This document shows positions 20,273-26,695 of a stretch of DNA of 29,183 nucleotides, piece by piece (position 1 is the stretch's first letter; the number at the start of each line of letters is the position of its first letter). Where the stretch lies: the IMG/VR virus record IMGVR_UViG_3300034062_004574, positions 1 to 29,183 of that record; one strand, given 5' to 3'. The stretch is from a virus. The notes under the pieces were generated by a model. That model saw only the letters and a program-made list of their open reading frames with translations. It did not search any database and was not told the origin of the DNA. A program made the translations under genes and the position numbers.

Positions 20273-21158
20273 CAAAGAACCAGGCGTTTACTACGACCTG
20301 CCGGCGGAAGACTACTTCGCACTGAACGCGGTGAGCAATTCGAGGCTGTCGTTGTTGAAACGTAGTGCGTTGCATTTCAAAACTGGCAAATTCAAAGAAC
20401 CTACGAAATCTATGTCGATCGGTTCGCTCGTCCATTGCGGCGTTCTAGAACCGCTGGAGGTTGCTCGGCGATATTGTTTCATGCCGAACTACTCAAAGCA
20501 CCCGAGCAACTGCACGAAGAGCGGCGAGCGATCGTTTTCGAGTTCTACCGACTTCGTAAAGAAGATGGAAAAAGACTTCCTCGACCTGAACCACCACAAA
20601 CAAGTAGTTAGCGAAGACGATTACGCTCGGATGTGCGGCGTCGCGATCTCGCTGTCGCAGAACGAACGGTGCCGAGAGTTGTTTAGCGGAGGTCAATCAG
20701 AGGTGACGATCGTTTGGGACGAGCCGGAGACGGGAATCCGTTGCAAAGCTCGGATCGACTACCTCAGCGACAAATCGGATTGCCTTTTTGCTGATCTGAA
20801 AACGTGTGCGGATGCTCTTGATTTCGAGTGGTCGATTGGCAACTACGACTATCACCGGCAAATGTCATTCTACAAACGTGGTCTCGACACAATCTTCGGT
20901 GGCGATCATACGCCGTGGATCGCTGCGGTAGAGGTTGAATCTCCTTATTGCAATCGAGTTGCTCCGATGAGCGAAGAGTCGTTAGAGATCGGCGATCGTT
21001 TAGTAGACGAGTTGCTGGCCAAGTTGGCAGAACATCAACAATCGAACGAGTGGCCGGGATACGAGAGCCCGAAGGCGTGGGTATTGCCAGAGAAGTTCCG
21101 ACGCAGCAGCTCGGAACCTGTCGAGCTATTGATCGGCGGCGAGTCGCTGATCGCTTAA
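20265..21158 (+). CDS. RecE/exonuclease VIII-like PD-(D/E)XK nuclease
   Basis: 297 aa from GTG. The N-terminus VYYDLPAEDYFAL-AVSNSRL--L is the usual start of DUF3799-type phage exonucleases. Motifs in order are SIGSLVHCGVLEP with His57, KARIDYL with Asp165, FADLKTC with Asp177 and Lys179, and YHRQMSFYKRG with Gln199 and Tyr203, that is, the RecB-like nuclease fold. These enzymes resect double-stranded DNA 5' to 3' for single-strand annealing recombination. No clear annealing-protein gene (RecT, Erf, Bet) is recognised next to it; the following small protein is commonly linked to phage DNA metabolism. AAGGA lies 9 nt upstream of the GTG. Confidence 0.88.
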   Translation: MLNKEPGVYYDLPAEDYFALNAVSNSRLSLLKRSALHFKTGKFKEPTKSMSIGSLVHCGVLEPLEVARRYCFMPNYSKHPSNCTKSGERSFSSSTDFVKKMEKDFLDLNHHKQVVSEDDYARMCGVAISLSQNERCRELFSGGQSEVTIVWDEPETGIRCKARIDYLSDKSDCLFADLKTCADALDFEWSIGNYDYHRQMSFYKRGLDTIFGGDHTPWIAAVEVESPYCNRVAPMSEESLEIGDRLVDELLAKLAEHQQSNEWPGYESPKAWVLPEKFRRSSSEPVELLIGGESLIA

Positions 21159-21163
21159 AGTAG

Positions 21164-21182
21164 TGGATCGCTCCGCGGTCCA
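21164..21182 (+). other. Post-stop hairpin TGGATCG/CGGTCCA
   Basis: TGGATCG-CTCCG-CGGTCCA makes a 7-bp stem (one T-G pair) with a 5-nt loop, 5 nt after the nuclease stop. Its first part repeats the sequence after the stop at 19457 with one base change. No T-tract follows; the next stretch to 21227 is an ACA-rich leader before the next gene's Shine-Dalgarno (CGGAGA). Confidence 0.45.
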
Positions 21183-21227
21183 TTCACACGCACAACAACA
21201 CAACAACACACCTAAACGGAGAACAGA

Positions 21228-21548
21228 ATGCGAGTAACAGATCTTTGCCCTAGTCCACACTTGGAAGCGTTGGACATTGGGGACGAAATGGGCGAATCTA
21301 AAACGGTCACGATGAAGGCCGTTGAGATCAAAACAGTCGGCGCGGACCAAGTGCGAAAAGGAGTCCTCTACCTTGAAGAGTTTGATCGCGGGTTGGTGCT
21401 CAATAAAACGAACTCCCGAGCTATAGCGGATTTGTTCGGGGCGGATACGTCAACTTGGATTGGTCAGAAGTTGCAACTATACCGAAGCGAGACAACGCTC
21501 GACGGAAAGACCGTCCCGTGCATTCGGGTCAAGGCGGCGAAGAAGTAA
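21228..21548 (+). CDS. Conserved phage DNA-metabolism-associated protein
   Basis: 106 aa, CGGAGA 5 nt before the ATG. It has the pattern of a very common small phage protein: M-(V/I)-DL-PS--L-A-D, then VT(M/I)--VE, VLYLEEFDRGLVLNKTNSRAIADLFG, WIGQKLQLYRSE, DGKTVPCIRVKA. The family is found near recombination nucleases and single-strand-binding functions, though its biochemical role is not established. The position directly behind the RecE-like nuclease fits that association. Confidence 0.85.
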   Translation: MRVTDLCPSPHLEALDIGDEMGESKTVTMKAVEIKTVGADQVRKGVLYLEEFDRGLVLNKTNSRAIADLFGADTSTWIGQKLQLYRSETTLDGKTVPCIRVKAAKK

Positions 21549-21587
21549 CGATAGGATTATCCGAGTCCGTAAAGGAAATAGGTAAAC

Positions 21588-21824
21588 ATGATGAGCGAGA
21601 CGAATGAGGCTTTCTTGCAATCTGTTGTCCAGCGGTGTGGCACATGCCACTGGTGGACAGATGTGCTGGGCACGATCGACGGTAGAGCAGTCTGTGTGTG
21701 GCATACAGGCTTGCGTGACAATAAGGTGCGCAAGGTAGATTTTTCTGGAAAGAAGTCCATGCGAACAACTGCCGATTTTGGTTGCGTCTGCTGGCAATTG
21801 GACGAACGTAAAAAGTCTGGATAA
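21588..21824 (+). CDS. Cys-rich small phage protein
   Basis: 78 aa, starting at one of two adjacent ATG codons with AAAGGA/AGG upstream. Cysteines occur as CGTCHWW (17-20), a single Cys before WH, and CVCW near residue 66, a spacing that suggests one zinc site, as in many small phage early proteins with C-x-x-C-x-WW. No catalytic function can be assigned. Confidence 0.7.
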   Translation: MMSETNEAFLQSVVQRCGTCHWWTDVLGTIDGRAVCVWHTGLRDNKVRKVDFSGKKSMRTTADFGCVCWQLDERKKSG

Positions 21825-21876
21825 CGCTTGGGAGCATCGAGCCCCAACCAGTAAATTTTGAACAAGGAAAGACTTC

Positions 21877-22218
21877 ATGGAATTAGAGAAAGACGTGACA
21901 GGGGCTTCGATGCATCCCATTGTTCACATGCCGGGACCGTGGAAACGCTACGAAGGGTACGGCGTGGATTTTCGCAGGCCGGTGATTACGGACTCAATTC
22001 CAGATCGAGACGGTAAGTGTGTGGCCAATTGCATTTGCTATGTCGCGACAACAAACCAAGACTGGGACGCGAACGCGAAATTGATTGCGGCCGCACCAGA
22101 AATGCTGCGAGTCGTCAATCGTTTTGCAACCATCGATCCGGCCGTAGAGTGCATCGGCGATGCGGAGTTGGCTTTGTGGGTCAACGAGTGTCGTGAGATC
22201 ATGCGCAAGGTCGTGTGA
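21877..22218 (+). CDS. Phage protein of the HTPGPW / LIAAAPEML family (copy 1)
   Basis: 113 aa, AAGGAAAG before the ATG. The N-terminal HMPGPWKRYEG and central WDANAKLIAAAPEMLRVV are hallmarks of small early proteins found in very many phages (HTPGPW...NA-LIAAAPELL-AL), often next to Ea22-like genes. Function is not known. Cys-rich middle (KCVANCICYVAT). A second, shorter homologue lies at 22773-23072, so the gene has been duplicated or acquired twice. Confidence 0.82.
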   Translation: MELEKDVTGASMHPIVHMPGPWKRYEGYGVDFRRPVITDSIPDRDGKCVANCICYVATTNQDWDANAKLIAAAPEMLRVVNRFATIDPAVECIGDAELALWVNECREIMRKVV

Positions 22219-22311
22219 ACGCTTTGATTCATCCAGTCGCGGCAGTAACGCATCCACTGTCAAAAGACTGGTTACGCGACTTGGATGCAATCAACTAGGA
22301 AGTAAACGCTT

Positions 22312-22665
22312 ATGCCAAGAAACATCTCCTTTGCGTTGACAACAGATCAGATTCGGAATCGGACCAAGACGGTCACCCGTCGTCTAGGCTGGAAGAATCT
22401 CAAGCCTGGTCAGATACTCAATGCGTGCGTGAAGTGCATGGGATTGAAACCAGGGGAGCAAATTGAAAGGTTAGGACAAATTCGCATCGTTGACGTACGA
22501 CAAGAACCTTTGTCAAAGCTCAATGGACAATACGGTCTAGAGGAATCGAGAAAAGAAGGGTTTGGAGATCAAAGCGGACACAAGTTCGTTTCTATGTTTT
22601 GCCAGCATATGAAATGCGAGCGAGATCAAGTAGTAACGCGGATAGAGTTTGAGTACATCGATTAG
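22312..22665 (+). CDS. ASCH-domain-like phage protein
   Basis: 117 aa, AGGAAG before the ATG. The reading DQIRNRTKTVTRRLGWKNLKPGQILNACVK, RLGQIRIVDVRQEPL, GLEESRKEGF and VTRIEFEYI has the ASCH/PUA-like layout: TKTVTRR helix, LKPG turn, IRV-V--EPL strand, E---EGF and closing strand. ASCH domains bind RNA or modified nucleobases; phage members of this type may act on nucleic-acid modification or translation. Which of these applies cannot be told. Confidence 0.78.
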   Translation: MPRNISFALTTDQIRNRTKTVTRRLGWKNLKPGQILNACVKCMGLKPGEQIERLGQIRIVDVRQEPLSKLNGQYGLEESRKEGFGDQSGHKFVSMFCQHMKCERDQVVTRIEFEYID

Positions 22666-22772
22666 GTTATCGAGGACTTCGGATCAATACTTTGTTGAAA
22701 TGAGATCGGATTTATGGATTGGAAAACGAGAAGATCGATGGATGACAATTACGCCAAATTGAGAGAGTAAAG

Positions 22773-23072
22773 ATGGCAAACCAAGAGACCAAGCCTTCGG
22801 ATCAATCCGTTGTTCACACGCCTGGACCCTGGGAGGCGGTTCGGTCGTTAACGTGTGGTCATCTCAGAGCGGCACACAATTACCAAGTGGACCCGAAAGA
22901 AGAATGGACAGATGCAGACCTCAAGTTAATTTCGGCAGCCCCCGAAATGCTCGAAGCCTTGCGGCGAATCTTGCGGCATCAGGATTGCATTGGCGGGTCG
23001 ATGGCGTCCATGTCGTCTACGCGACACATGGCAGCGCAGGCGATACAACACGCTACTGGAGAGGTCGTGTGA
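22773..23072 (+). CDS. Phage protein of the HTPGPW / LIAAAPEML family (copy 2)
   Basis: 99 aa. VVHTPGPWEAVRS at residues 14-26 and WTDADLKLISAAPEMLEALRRIL at about 47-70 repeat the two motifs of the protein at 21877. The middle and C-terminal parts differ, so the paralogues are old or separately acquired. The last residues (AAQAIQHATGEVV) are helical. GAGAGTAAAG precedes the ATG. Function unknown. Confidence 0.8.
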   Translation: MANQETKPSDQSVVHTPGPWEAVRSLTCGHLRAAHNYQVDPKEEWTDADLKLISAAPEMLEALRRILRHQDCIGGSMASMSSTRHMAAQAIQHATGEVV

Positions 23073-23113
23073 ACTGTAGCGATGACCGAGCCCCAACAAG
23101 AAAGGTTTGAACT

Positions 23114-23401
23114 ATGAGTGATTCCAAGGAAGTGCCAAAGAACGTTGATGGGGCTTCGTGTCCATCGCGTTGTTATGCGATGATCGTCTATCAGCCGCCA
23201 AGCATTTTCAACGCACAAGAGCAAGCGATGACCAATCACGGAACATACGCTGAGGCATCGGAGGCGATCCGTTCAGCAGCATTGCGACAATTGGGTGTTC
23301 CTCGGTGGATGTTCGACCAGTTTTTTAATTACTCTTCGTCAAAACTTGACGCAAGAGTTCAAACGCGGAAGGCTGCAAAGTCTGGCGGTTCATTCGCATA
23401 A
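23114..23401 (+). CDS. Hypothetical early protein
   Basis: 95 aa, AAAGG before the ATG. It starts MSDSKEVPKNVDGASCPSRC; the following part (YAMIVYQPPSIFNAQEQAM, YAEASEAIRSAALRQLGVPRWMFDQFF) is probably mixed alpha/beta. The VDGAS segment echoes the VTGAS start of the protein at 21877. No family recognised. It is followed by a perfect palindrome and the repeat region. Confidence 0.65.
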   Translation: MSDSKEVPKNVDGASCPSRCYAMIVYQPPSIFNAQEQAMTNHGTYAEASEAIRSAALRQLGVPRWMFDQFFNYSSSKLDARVQTRKAAKSGGSFA

Positions 23402-23412
23402 CATATCCGAGC

Positions 23413-23430
23413 CCTCTCGAATTCGAGAGG
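23413..23430. other. 18-bp perfect palindrome after a stop codon
   Basis: CCTCTCGAATTCGAGAGG is fully self-complementary and begins 12 bp after the TAA at 23401; only TTT follows, so it is a weak terminator at best. It could also be a protein-binding dyad. The rest of 23402-23570 (169 bp) holds this palindrome, a possible 23-codon frame at 23438-23509 and repeat copy 2, then the Shine-Dalgarno of the replication gene. Confidence 0.5.
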
Positions 23431-23508
23431 TTTAGAAATGAGGCAGGGAGCAACTACTTCGTCCTGTCTCCGCAGCGGACCGGTGACGCTAAAACTCTAT
23501 CGCGGCTA

Positions 23509-23532
23509 AGTGGGATAGGCTTCCAGCCTGTC
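23509..23532 (+). repeat. REP-like palindromic repeat, copy 2, intergenic
   Basis: Same unit as in the portal gene (opposite strand) and at 24821-24843: it starts AGTGGGATAGG and ends CCAGCCTGTC, with the GATAGGCT/AGCCTGTC hairpin. Identity with the portal copy begins two bases earlier (TA), giving 26 bp. It lies 38 bp upstream of the replication organizer gene, so it forms part of that gene's leader RNA. Confidence 0.9.
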
Positions 23533-23570
23533 AGAACCCAACGAAAACAACAGGAAAGGAATCTACGAAC

Positions 23571-24356
23571 ATGCCAAAGAGATTTACAGAAACGGAAAAG
23601 TGGAAAGACAAATGGTTCCGGTCTCTTACGTGCGAATTCAAACTTGCGTATCTCTATCTCCTAGACAACTGCGACCATGCTGGAGTGATCGATTTAGACG
23701 ACGAGCTCGCGAACTTCCAGATTGGAACAAATGTCGATTGGCAAGCGTTCTACAAGACCTGCGAGGATCGCGTCTCCGTGTTGCACAATGGGAAGGTTTG
23801 GTTACACAAATTCATTGAATACCAATACGGTGAATTGTCTAAAGACTGCAAAGCACACAATCCTGTTTTCAGTTCGATCAAAAAGAATGATTTAGAGAGT
23901 AAATTCGAAAGGGTATCCAAAGGGTATAGAGAGAGTATCGAAAGAGACCAAGACACATACAAGGATAAGGATAAGGATATAGACAAGGATAAGGATCAAG
24001 ACAATTCAGAATTGGATCAACTGGAAAATTCAGAGACCGAACCGCGACCGAAAACCCACTCTCCCGAATTCAAACAGGTTTGGAACCTGTGGAAAAAACA
24101 TCTTCGAGAGACTCACAAACCGCTCGCACCGGCTGCCGAGGAGGTGCAGCTTATGAACTTGGGCCGATGCTTCGACAGCGACGAGGAACGCATCGCGGCG
24201 GTTCTGTTCAGCATCGAAAGGCAGGCGAGGAACCTCATCACGAATGGGGATCACAAACGATACAACGAAAAACAAAGTTTCCTTGGTGGGGTTGCCGGGG
24301 GTGGAACGCGTGGGACGCAACGGGCGCCAACGGACTTGACAGGAGTTTTTGATTGA
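23571..24356 (+). CDS. Phage replication organizer-like protein
   Basis: 261 aa, with AGGAAAGGA before the ATG. Residues 1-85 (KWKDKWFRSLTCEFKLAYLYLLDNCDHAGVIDLDDELANFQIG...GKVWLHKFIEYQYG) form the N-terminal winged-helix seen in phage initiator/replisome organizer proteins (W-R-L----K--WLYLLDNCD-AG). Residues 130-145 are a KDKDKDIDKDKDQD linker encoded by AAGGAT hexamers; a C-terminal domain (EFKQVWNLWKKHL...ERIAAVLFSIERQ) follows. Such proteins bind the origin, often located within the gene itself, and recruit helicase through a loader. The family call is by pattern; no helicase or polymerase gene is in the window. Confidence 0.72.
   Translation: MPKRFTETEKWKDKWFRSLTCEFKLAYLYLLDNCDHAGVIDLDDELANFQIGTNVDWQAFYKTCEDRVSVLHNGKVWLHKFIEYQYGELSKDCKAHNPVFSSIKKNDLESKFERVSKGYRESIERDQDTYKDKDKDIDKDKDQDNSELDQLENSETEPRPKTHSPEFKQVWNLWKKHLRETHKPLAPAAEEVQLMNLGRCFDSDEERIAAVLFSIERQARNLITNGDHKRYNEKQSFLGGVAGGGTRGTQRAPTDLTGVFD
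23961..23996 (+). repeat. Tandem AAGGAT hexamers inside the replication gene
   Basis: Five perfect AAGGAT units: three in tandem (23961-23978), then ATAGAC, then two more (23985-23996). They encode the Lys-Asp linker. The surrounding 60 bp are AT-rich. Repeats inside the initiator gene recall the lambda origin within gene O, but 6-bp units are shorter than typical iterons, so origin function is speculative. Confidence 0.7.
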
Positions 24357-24829
24357 TGGACGGCAAAGAACTAGAACAGTTTTGGCAACGGGTCGAGATT
24401 GCAATGCCTGCGGTTTACGATTGGTTGAGGCGGAACTCGCCGGACGTCGGCGCGACACTTCGCGAATGGTCGAAGCCATTAAAGGAGTTTACCTTGAACG
24501 AATGCATGGACGTGATCGATGCGTTCCTTCTAGATAAGGACGACATACCACAACCAAAGGGCTTCCAGTTAGCCGTATTCGCGTCGCACGTCGCCGCCGT
24601 GGCTCGACAGGCCAGAAAGAAAATGAACGCGATAGAAGCGAAGGCGAAGGCCTCTATGGAGGAGCGGAGGATTTCGGCAACTAGGCCAAAGATAATGGTC
24701 ACGTGCGGTGAGGTGATTCGGAGTTGTCAGGTTATAAGAGAACGATACAACGCCGGGGAGATTGATCGCGAAACGGCATTCCGTGAGGCAGATGCGATTG
24801 TTGAGGCTGCGTTCGCGCGGGTGGGATAG
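24356..24829 (+). CDS. Possible helicase-loader-like early protein
   Basis: 157 aa from the ATG overlapping the previous TGA (TGATG); a TTG one codon earlier has better spacing to AGGAG. The N-terminal half (FWQRVEIAMPAVYDWLRR, LREWSKPLKEFTLNECMDVIDAFLL, PQPKGFQLAVFASHV) has the layout of small phage loader proteins: W---L--F-L-E------ followed by P------F. The C-terminal half is basic helices. Position directly after the replication organizer supports a loader role, but the resemblance is faint. The stop codon TAG lies inside repeat copy 3. Confidence 0.6.
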   Translation: MDGKELEQFWQRVEIAMPAVYDWLRRNSPDVGATLREWSKPLKEFTLNECMDVIDAFLLDKDDIPQPKGFQLAVFASHVAAVARQARKKMNAIEAKAKASMEERRISATRPKIMVTCGEVIRSCQVIRERYNAGEIDRETAFREADAIVEAAFARVG

Positions 24830-24843
24830 GCTTCCAGCCTGTC
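24821..24843 (+). repeat. REP-like palindromic repeat, copy 3, at the convergent gene junction
   Basis: The third 23-bp copy, starting GTGGGATAGG and ending CCAGCCTGTC. It spans the whole junction between the plus-strand early operon and the minus-strand tail operon: the TAG inside it ends the early gene, and its last two bases are part of the TGA (24842-24844) of the convergent gene. The hairpin could act as a transcript end for both operons, though no T-tract follows. Confidence 0.9.
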
Positions 24844-25207
24844 ATTGTTCGGCTGGATCAGAGACATTTTTCCAAAGGTGGCAGGCTTCGGACCAGGTTA
24901 GTACGGGCTTGCCAATTTTTCGATTGACTTCGTTGTGTACCTCCCAAGTCCAGCGGAACCAATCGTCGAAACGGGGCGGATTAGATTTCATCAACTCGCG
25001 AAAATCTCGTCGGCATGTTTCGCAACCGGGGATAGCGGCTACCCACGCTTCAAAGCTGACCGCATCCATTAGGGTTGTGTGGAGTTTCGCCCAATGGTCG
25101 CGTTGTCGCTGCGTTATCTCTGTGTGATACGCAACGCCTGGAATGTGTCTAGTTTCTTGCGTCCGTGGCTGGTCGCTGGGAACGTAGACTACCTCCCGAG
25201 CAATCAT
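24842..25207 (-). CDS. Erv/ALR-like sulfhydryl oxidase
   Basis: 121 aa. HWAKLHTTLM near residue 38, IPGCETCRRDFRELMKSNPP with Cys62-x-x-Cys65, and FRWTWEVHNEVNRKIGKP (84-101) follow the order of the ERV/ALR fold: W--LH, then C-x-x-C followed by a helix, then W---HN-VN--LGKP for FAD binding. ERV enzymes pass electrons from protein thiols to FAD and oxygen and so make disulfides. Many single-domain members carry a shuttle cysteine pair, which is not evident here, though Cys109 is present. The ATG overlaps the TGA of the Cys-rich virion gene upstream, so the two are made together. It is the last gene of the tail operon. Confidence 0.78.
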   Translation of the reverse strand: MIAREVVYVPSDQPRTQETRHIPGVAYHTEITQRQRDHWAKLHTTLMDAVSFEAWVAAIPGCETCRRDFRELMKSNPPRFDDWFRWTWEVHNEVNRKIGKPVLTWSEACHLWKNVSDPAEQ

Positions 25208-26307
25208 GGCAGTCGAAACCGAACGGTGTACGATGGATGTACTATCATATCCACCGGGGAGTACGTGCTAGTGCATGTCGATGTTATTACTTCAGCACGA
25301 GCAGACCAATTAAAAGTTGACGTGCTAGGGTTGAAATTACACACAGTGCCCGTGTCAATACAGCAGCCAGCGTTCAAACGCAGATGATCTACAAACACAG
25401 GATCTGCAAAATCGTATCTTCCGATGAGTTGCGCAGTTAAAAAATTGGGATCGAAAAGTACGTTTCCTGTTGTGATAATCTGCTCTCCGCAAGCCGCGGT
25501 AGAAACCTCTATTTGACTGCACGCTGGACTTGGTGAAATGGAATACGCCAACAAAAACGGGTCTTGAACTCCTGTTAAACATCCAGAAACCGCGGGAGTA
25601 TTGGCGTCTGTCGTGGATACCACCTGTTCGTTCCAATCACCAGGTGGCAACGCTTCTAGGGTAGATAATCGAACTAAACCAAAAGTAATCGAACCGTCTA
25701 CCGCACCTGAAGCAATTGGAGTCTGCTCCACCCAAGTGCTTGTTGGTCTTGATAGATAGGTTGGGTCATTGACGTTTGCAAGACCGTTTCGCCATGTCGC
25801 GCATTCAATGGCAACCAAGATGTTATCAACGTAATTTCTAAATTTTCGATCAAAACCATACGTCGATGTGAATTCCTCTTGAATGCTAAACGCCCAATAA
25901 ACCACAGGCAAACCGGATTCTATGATCGTTACCAGATGTGCTTTAACGACTACTTGATTAGAAAGCGGAGAGATGTATGCGTACTTTCTGTAAGCGTCTT
26001 CGTAGATTCTCCAGCGTTCTATGTATCCTAAATCTATGTCTTCTTGATCTATACAATCGGGGCCGGAGACGGTTCCAACAGTTGCCTCTATTGTACGTCT
26101 CCCTTTGAACTCTATAGCCAAATCAGAAATCGTTGGGCTTGTGTATTTCGTCGGCGAGATTGGCCAAGAGTTGTAGAAGAATGTTTTCTGCCAACAACAG
26201 AACGTTGGGTTAGGCAATGTCCATGCCGAAGAGGAAGTAAGTCCGGTGATTTGGATCTCTGGTGGCTCAATGCACGCTTCACGACAACAAACGCCGAGTG
26301 ATCCCAT
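25204..26307 (-). CDS. Cysteine-rich putative tail/virion protein
   Basis: 367 aa with 14 cysteines, several paired: GVCCREAC and TFCCWQK near the N-terminus, SPACSQ, TAACGEQ, and AGCCIDTGTVC near the C-terminus. The rest is beta-rich, with aromatic and Thr/Ser-rich strands (YDFADPVFVDHL, STFNWSARAEVI), as in tail or adhesin domains. No signal peptide, so it is made in the cytoplasm. It follows the small tail gene directly (TAGATG), with GGGGA 8 nt before the ATG. Disulfide bonding is inferred from the cysteine pairs and from the thiol-oxidase gene that overlaps its 3' end. No family recognised. Confidence 0.7.
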   Translation of the reverse strand: MGSLGVCCREACIEPPEIQITGLTSSSAWTLPNPTFCCWQKTFFYNSWPISPTKYTSPTISDLAIEFKGRRTIEATVGTVSGPDCIDQEDIDLGYIERWRIYEDAYRKYAYISPLSNQVVVKAHLVTIIESGLPVVYWAFSIQEEFTSTYGFDRKFRNYVDNILVAIECATWRNGLANVNDPTYLSRPTSTWVEQTPIASGAVDGSITFGLVRLSTLEALPPGDWNEQVVSTTDANTPAVSGCLTGVQDPFLLAYSISPSPACSQIEVSTAACGEQIITTGNVLFDPNFLTAQLIGRYDFADPVFVDHLRLNAGCCIDTGTVCNFNPSTSTFNWSARAEVITSTCTSTYSPVDMIVHPSYTVRFRLP

Positions 26308-26634
26308 CTAGCAGATCCCCAACGCTAACCAACGACCGTTGACGGGGACGACTAGACAATCGGTGTTGGCTGGGATCGCTGCGCCTCGGGTGAAGACGTC
26401 CCATACTTCAGTGCCTAGCGTCCAGTTGGTGGACGTGGTATAGTACAGGGTGACTTGGCCGGCACTGTTGGCGGCGATGCCTCCCGCGCCTGTGCGTCCG
26501 AGGACGTTCTCCATCGGGGGGCGATGCTGCGGTGTGACTAGTTCACTACCGGCGTTGGGTAGAGATCCCAGCAAGTTCATCGCGTCGGGGCGGTTGAAGC
26601 CGACGATCTCTTCGGATTCGTTTTGTTCTGCCAT
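26308..26634 (-). CDS. Small tail-associated protein
   Basis: 108 aa. An acidic/polar N-terminus (MAEQNESEEIVGFNRP) is followed by a beta-strand domain (QVTLYYTTSTNWTLGTEVWDVFTRGAAI, NTDCLVVPVNGRWLA). The pattern V-TLY---------- V-N-G-AI------V---NG-W is familiar from small tail/baseplate proteins of planctomycete phage-like regions as I recall them. No catalytic motif. A 61-bp gap without strong signals separates it from the upstream gene. Confidence 0.65.
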   Translation of the reverse strand: MAEQNESEEIVGFNRPDAMNLLGSLPNAGSELVTPQHRPPMENVLGRTGAGGIAANSAGQVTLYYTTSTNWTLGTEVWDVFTRGAAIPANTDCLVVPVNGRWLALGIC

Positions 26635-26695
26635 TGGTCGGTTATCCCTCGCTTACGCGTCGGGTTGGGATGAGATGGATCGTCGGAGCGATTTA

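Noticed and set aside
22714-22770. 18-codon frame (MDWKTRRSMD...) before the second HTPGPW gene
   Set aside because: Too short and without a family or clear ribosome site to call a gene.
23438-23509. 23-codon frame before repeat copy 2 (MRQGATTSS...)
   Set aside because: GAGG is well placed before the ATG, but the peptide is featureless, and its end overlaps the repeat; kept only as a possible leader peptide.
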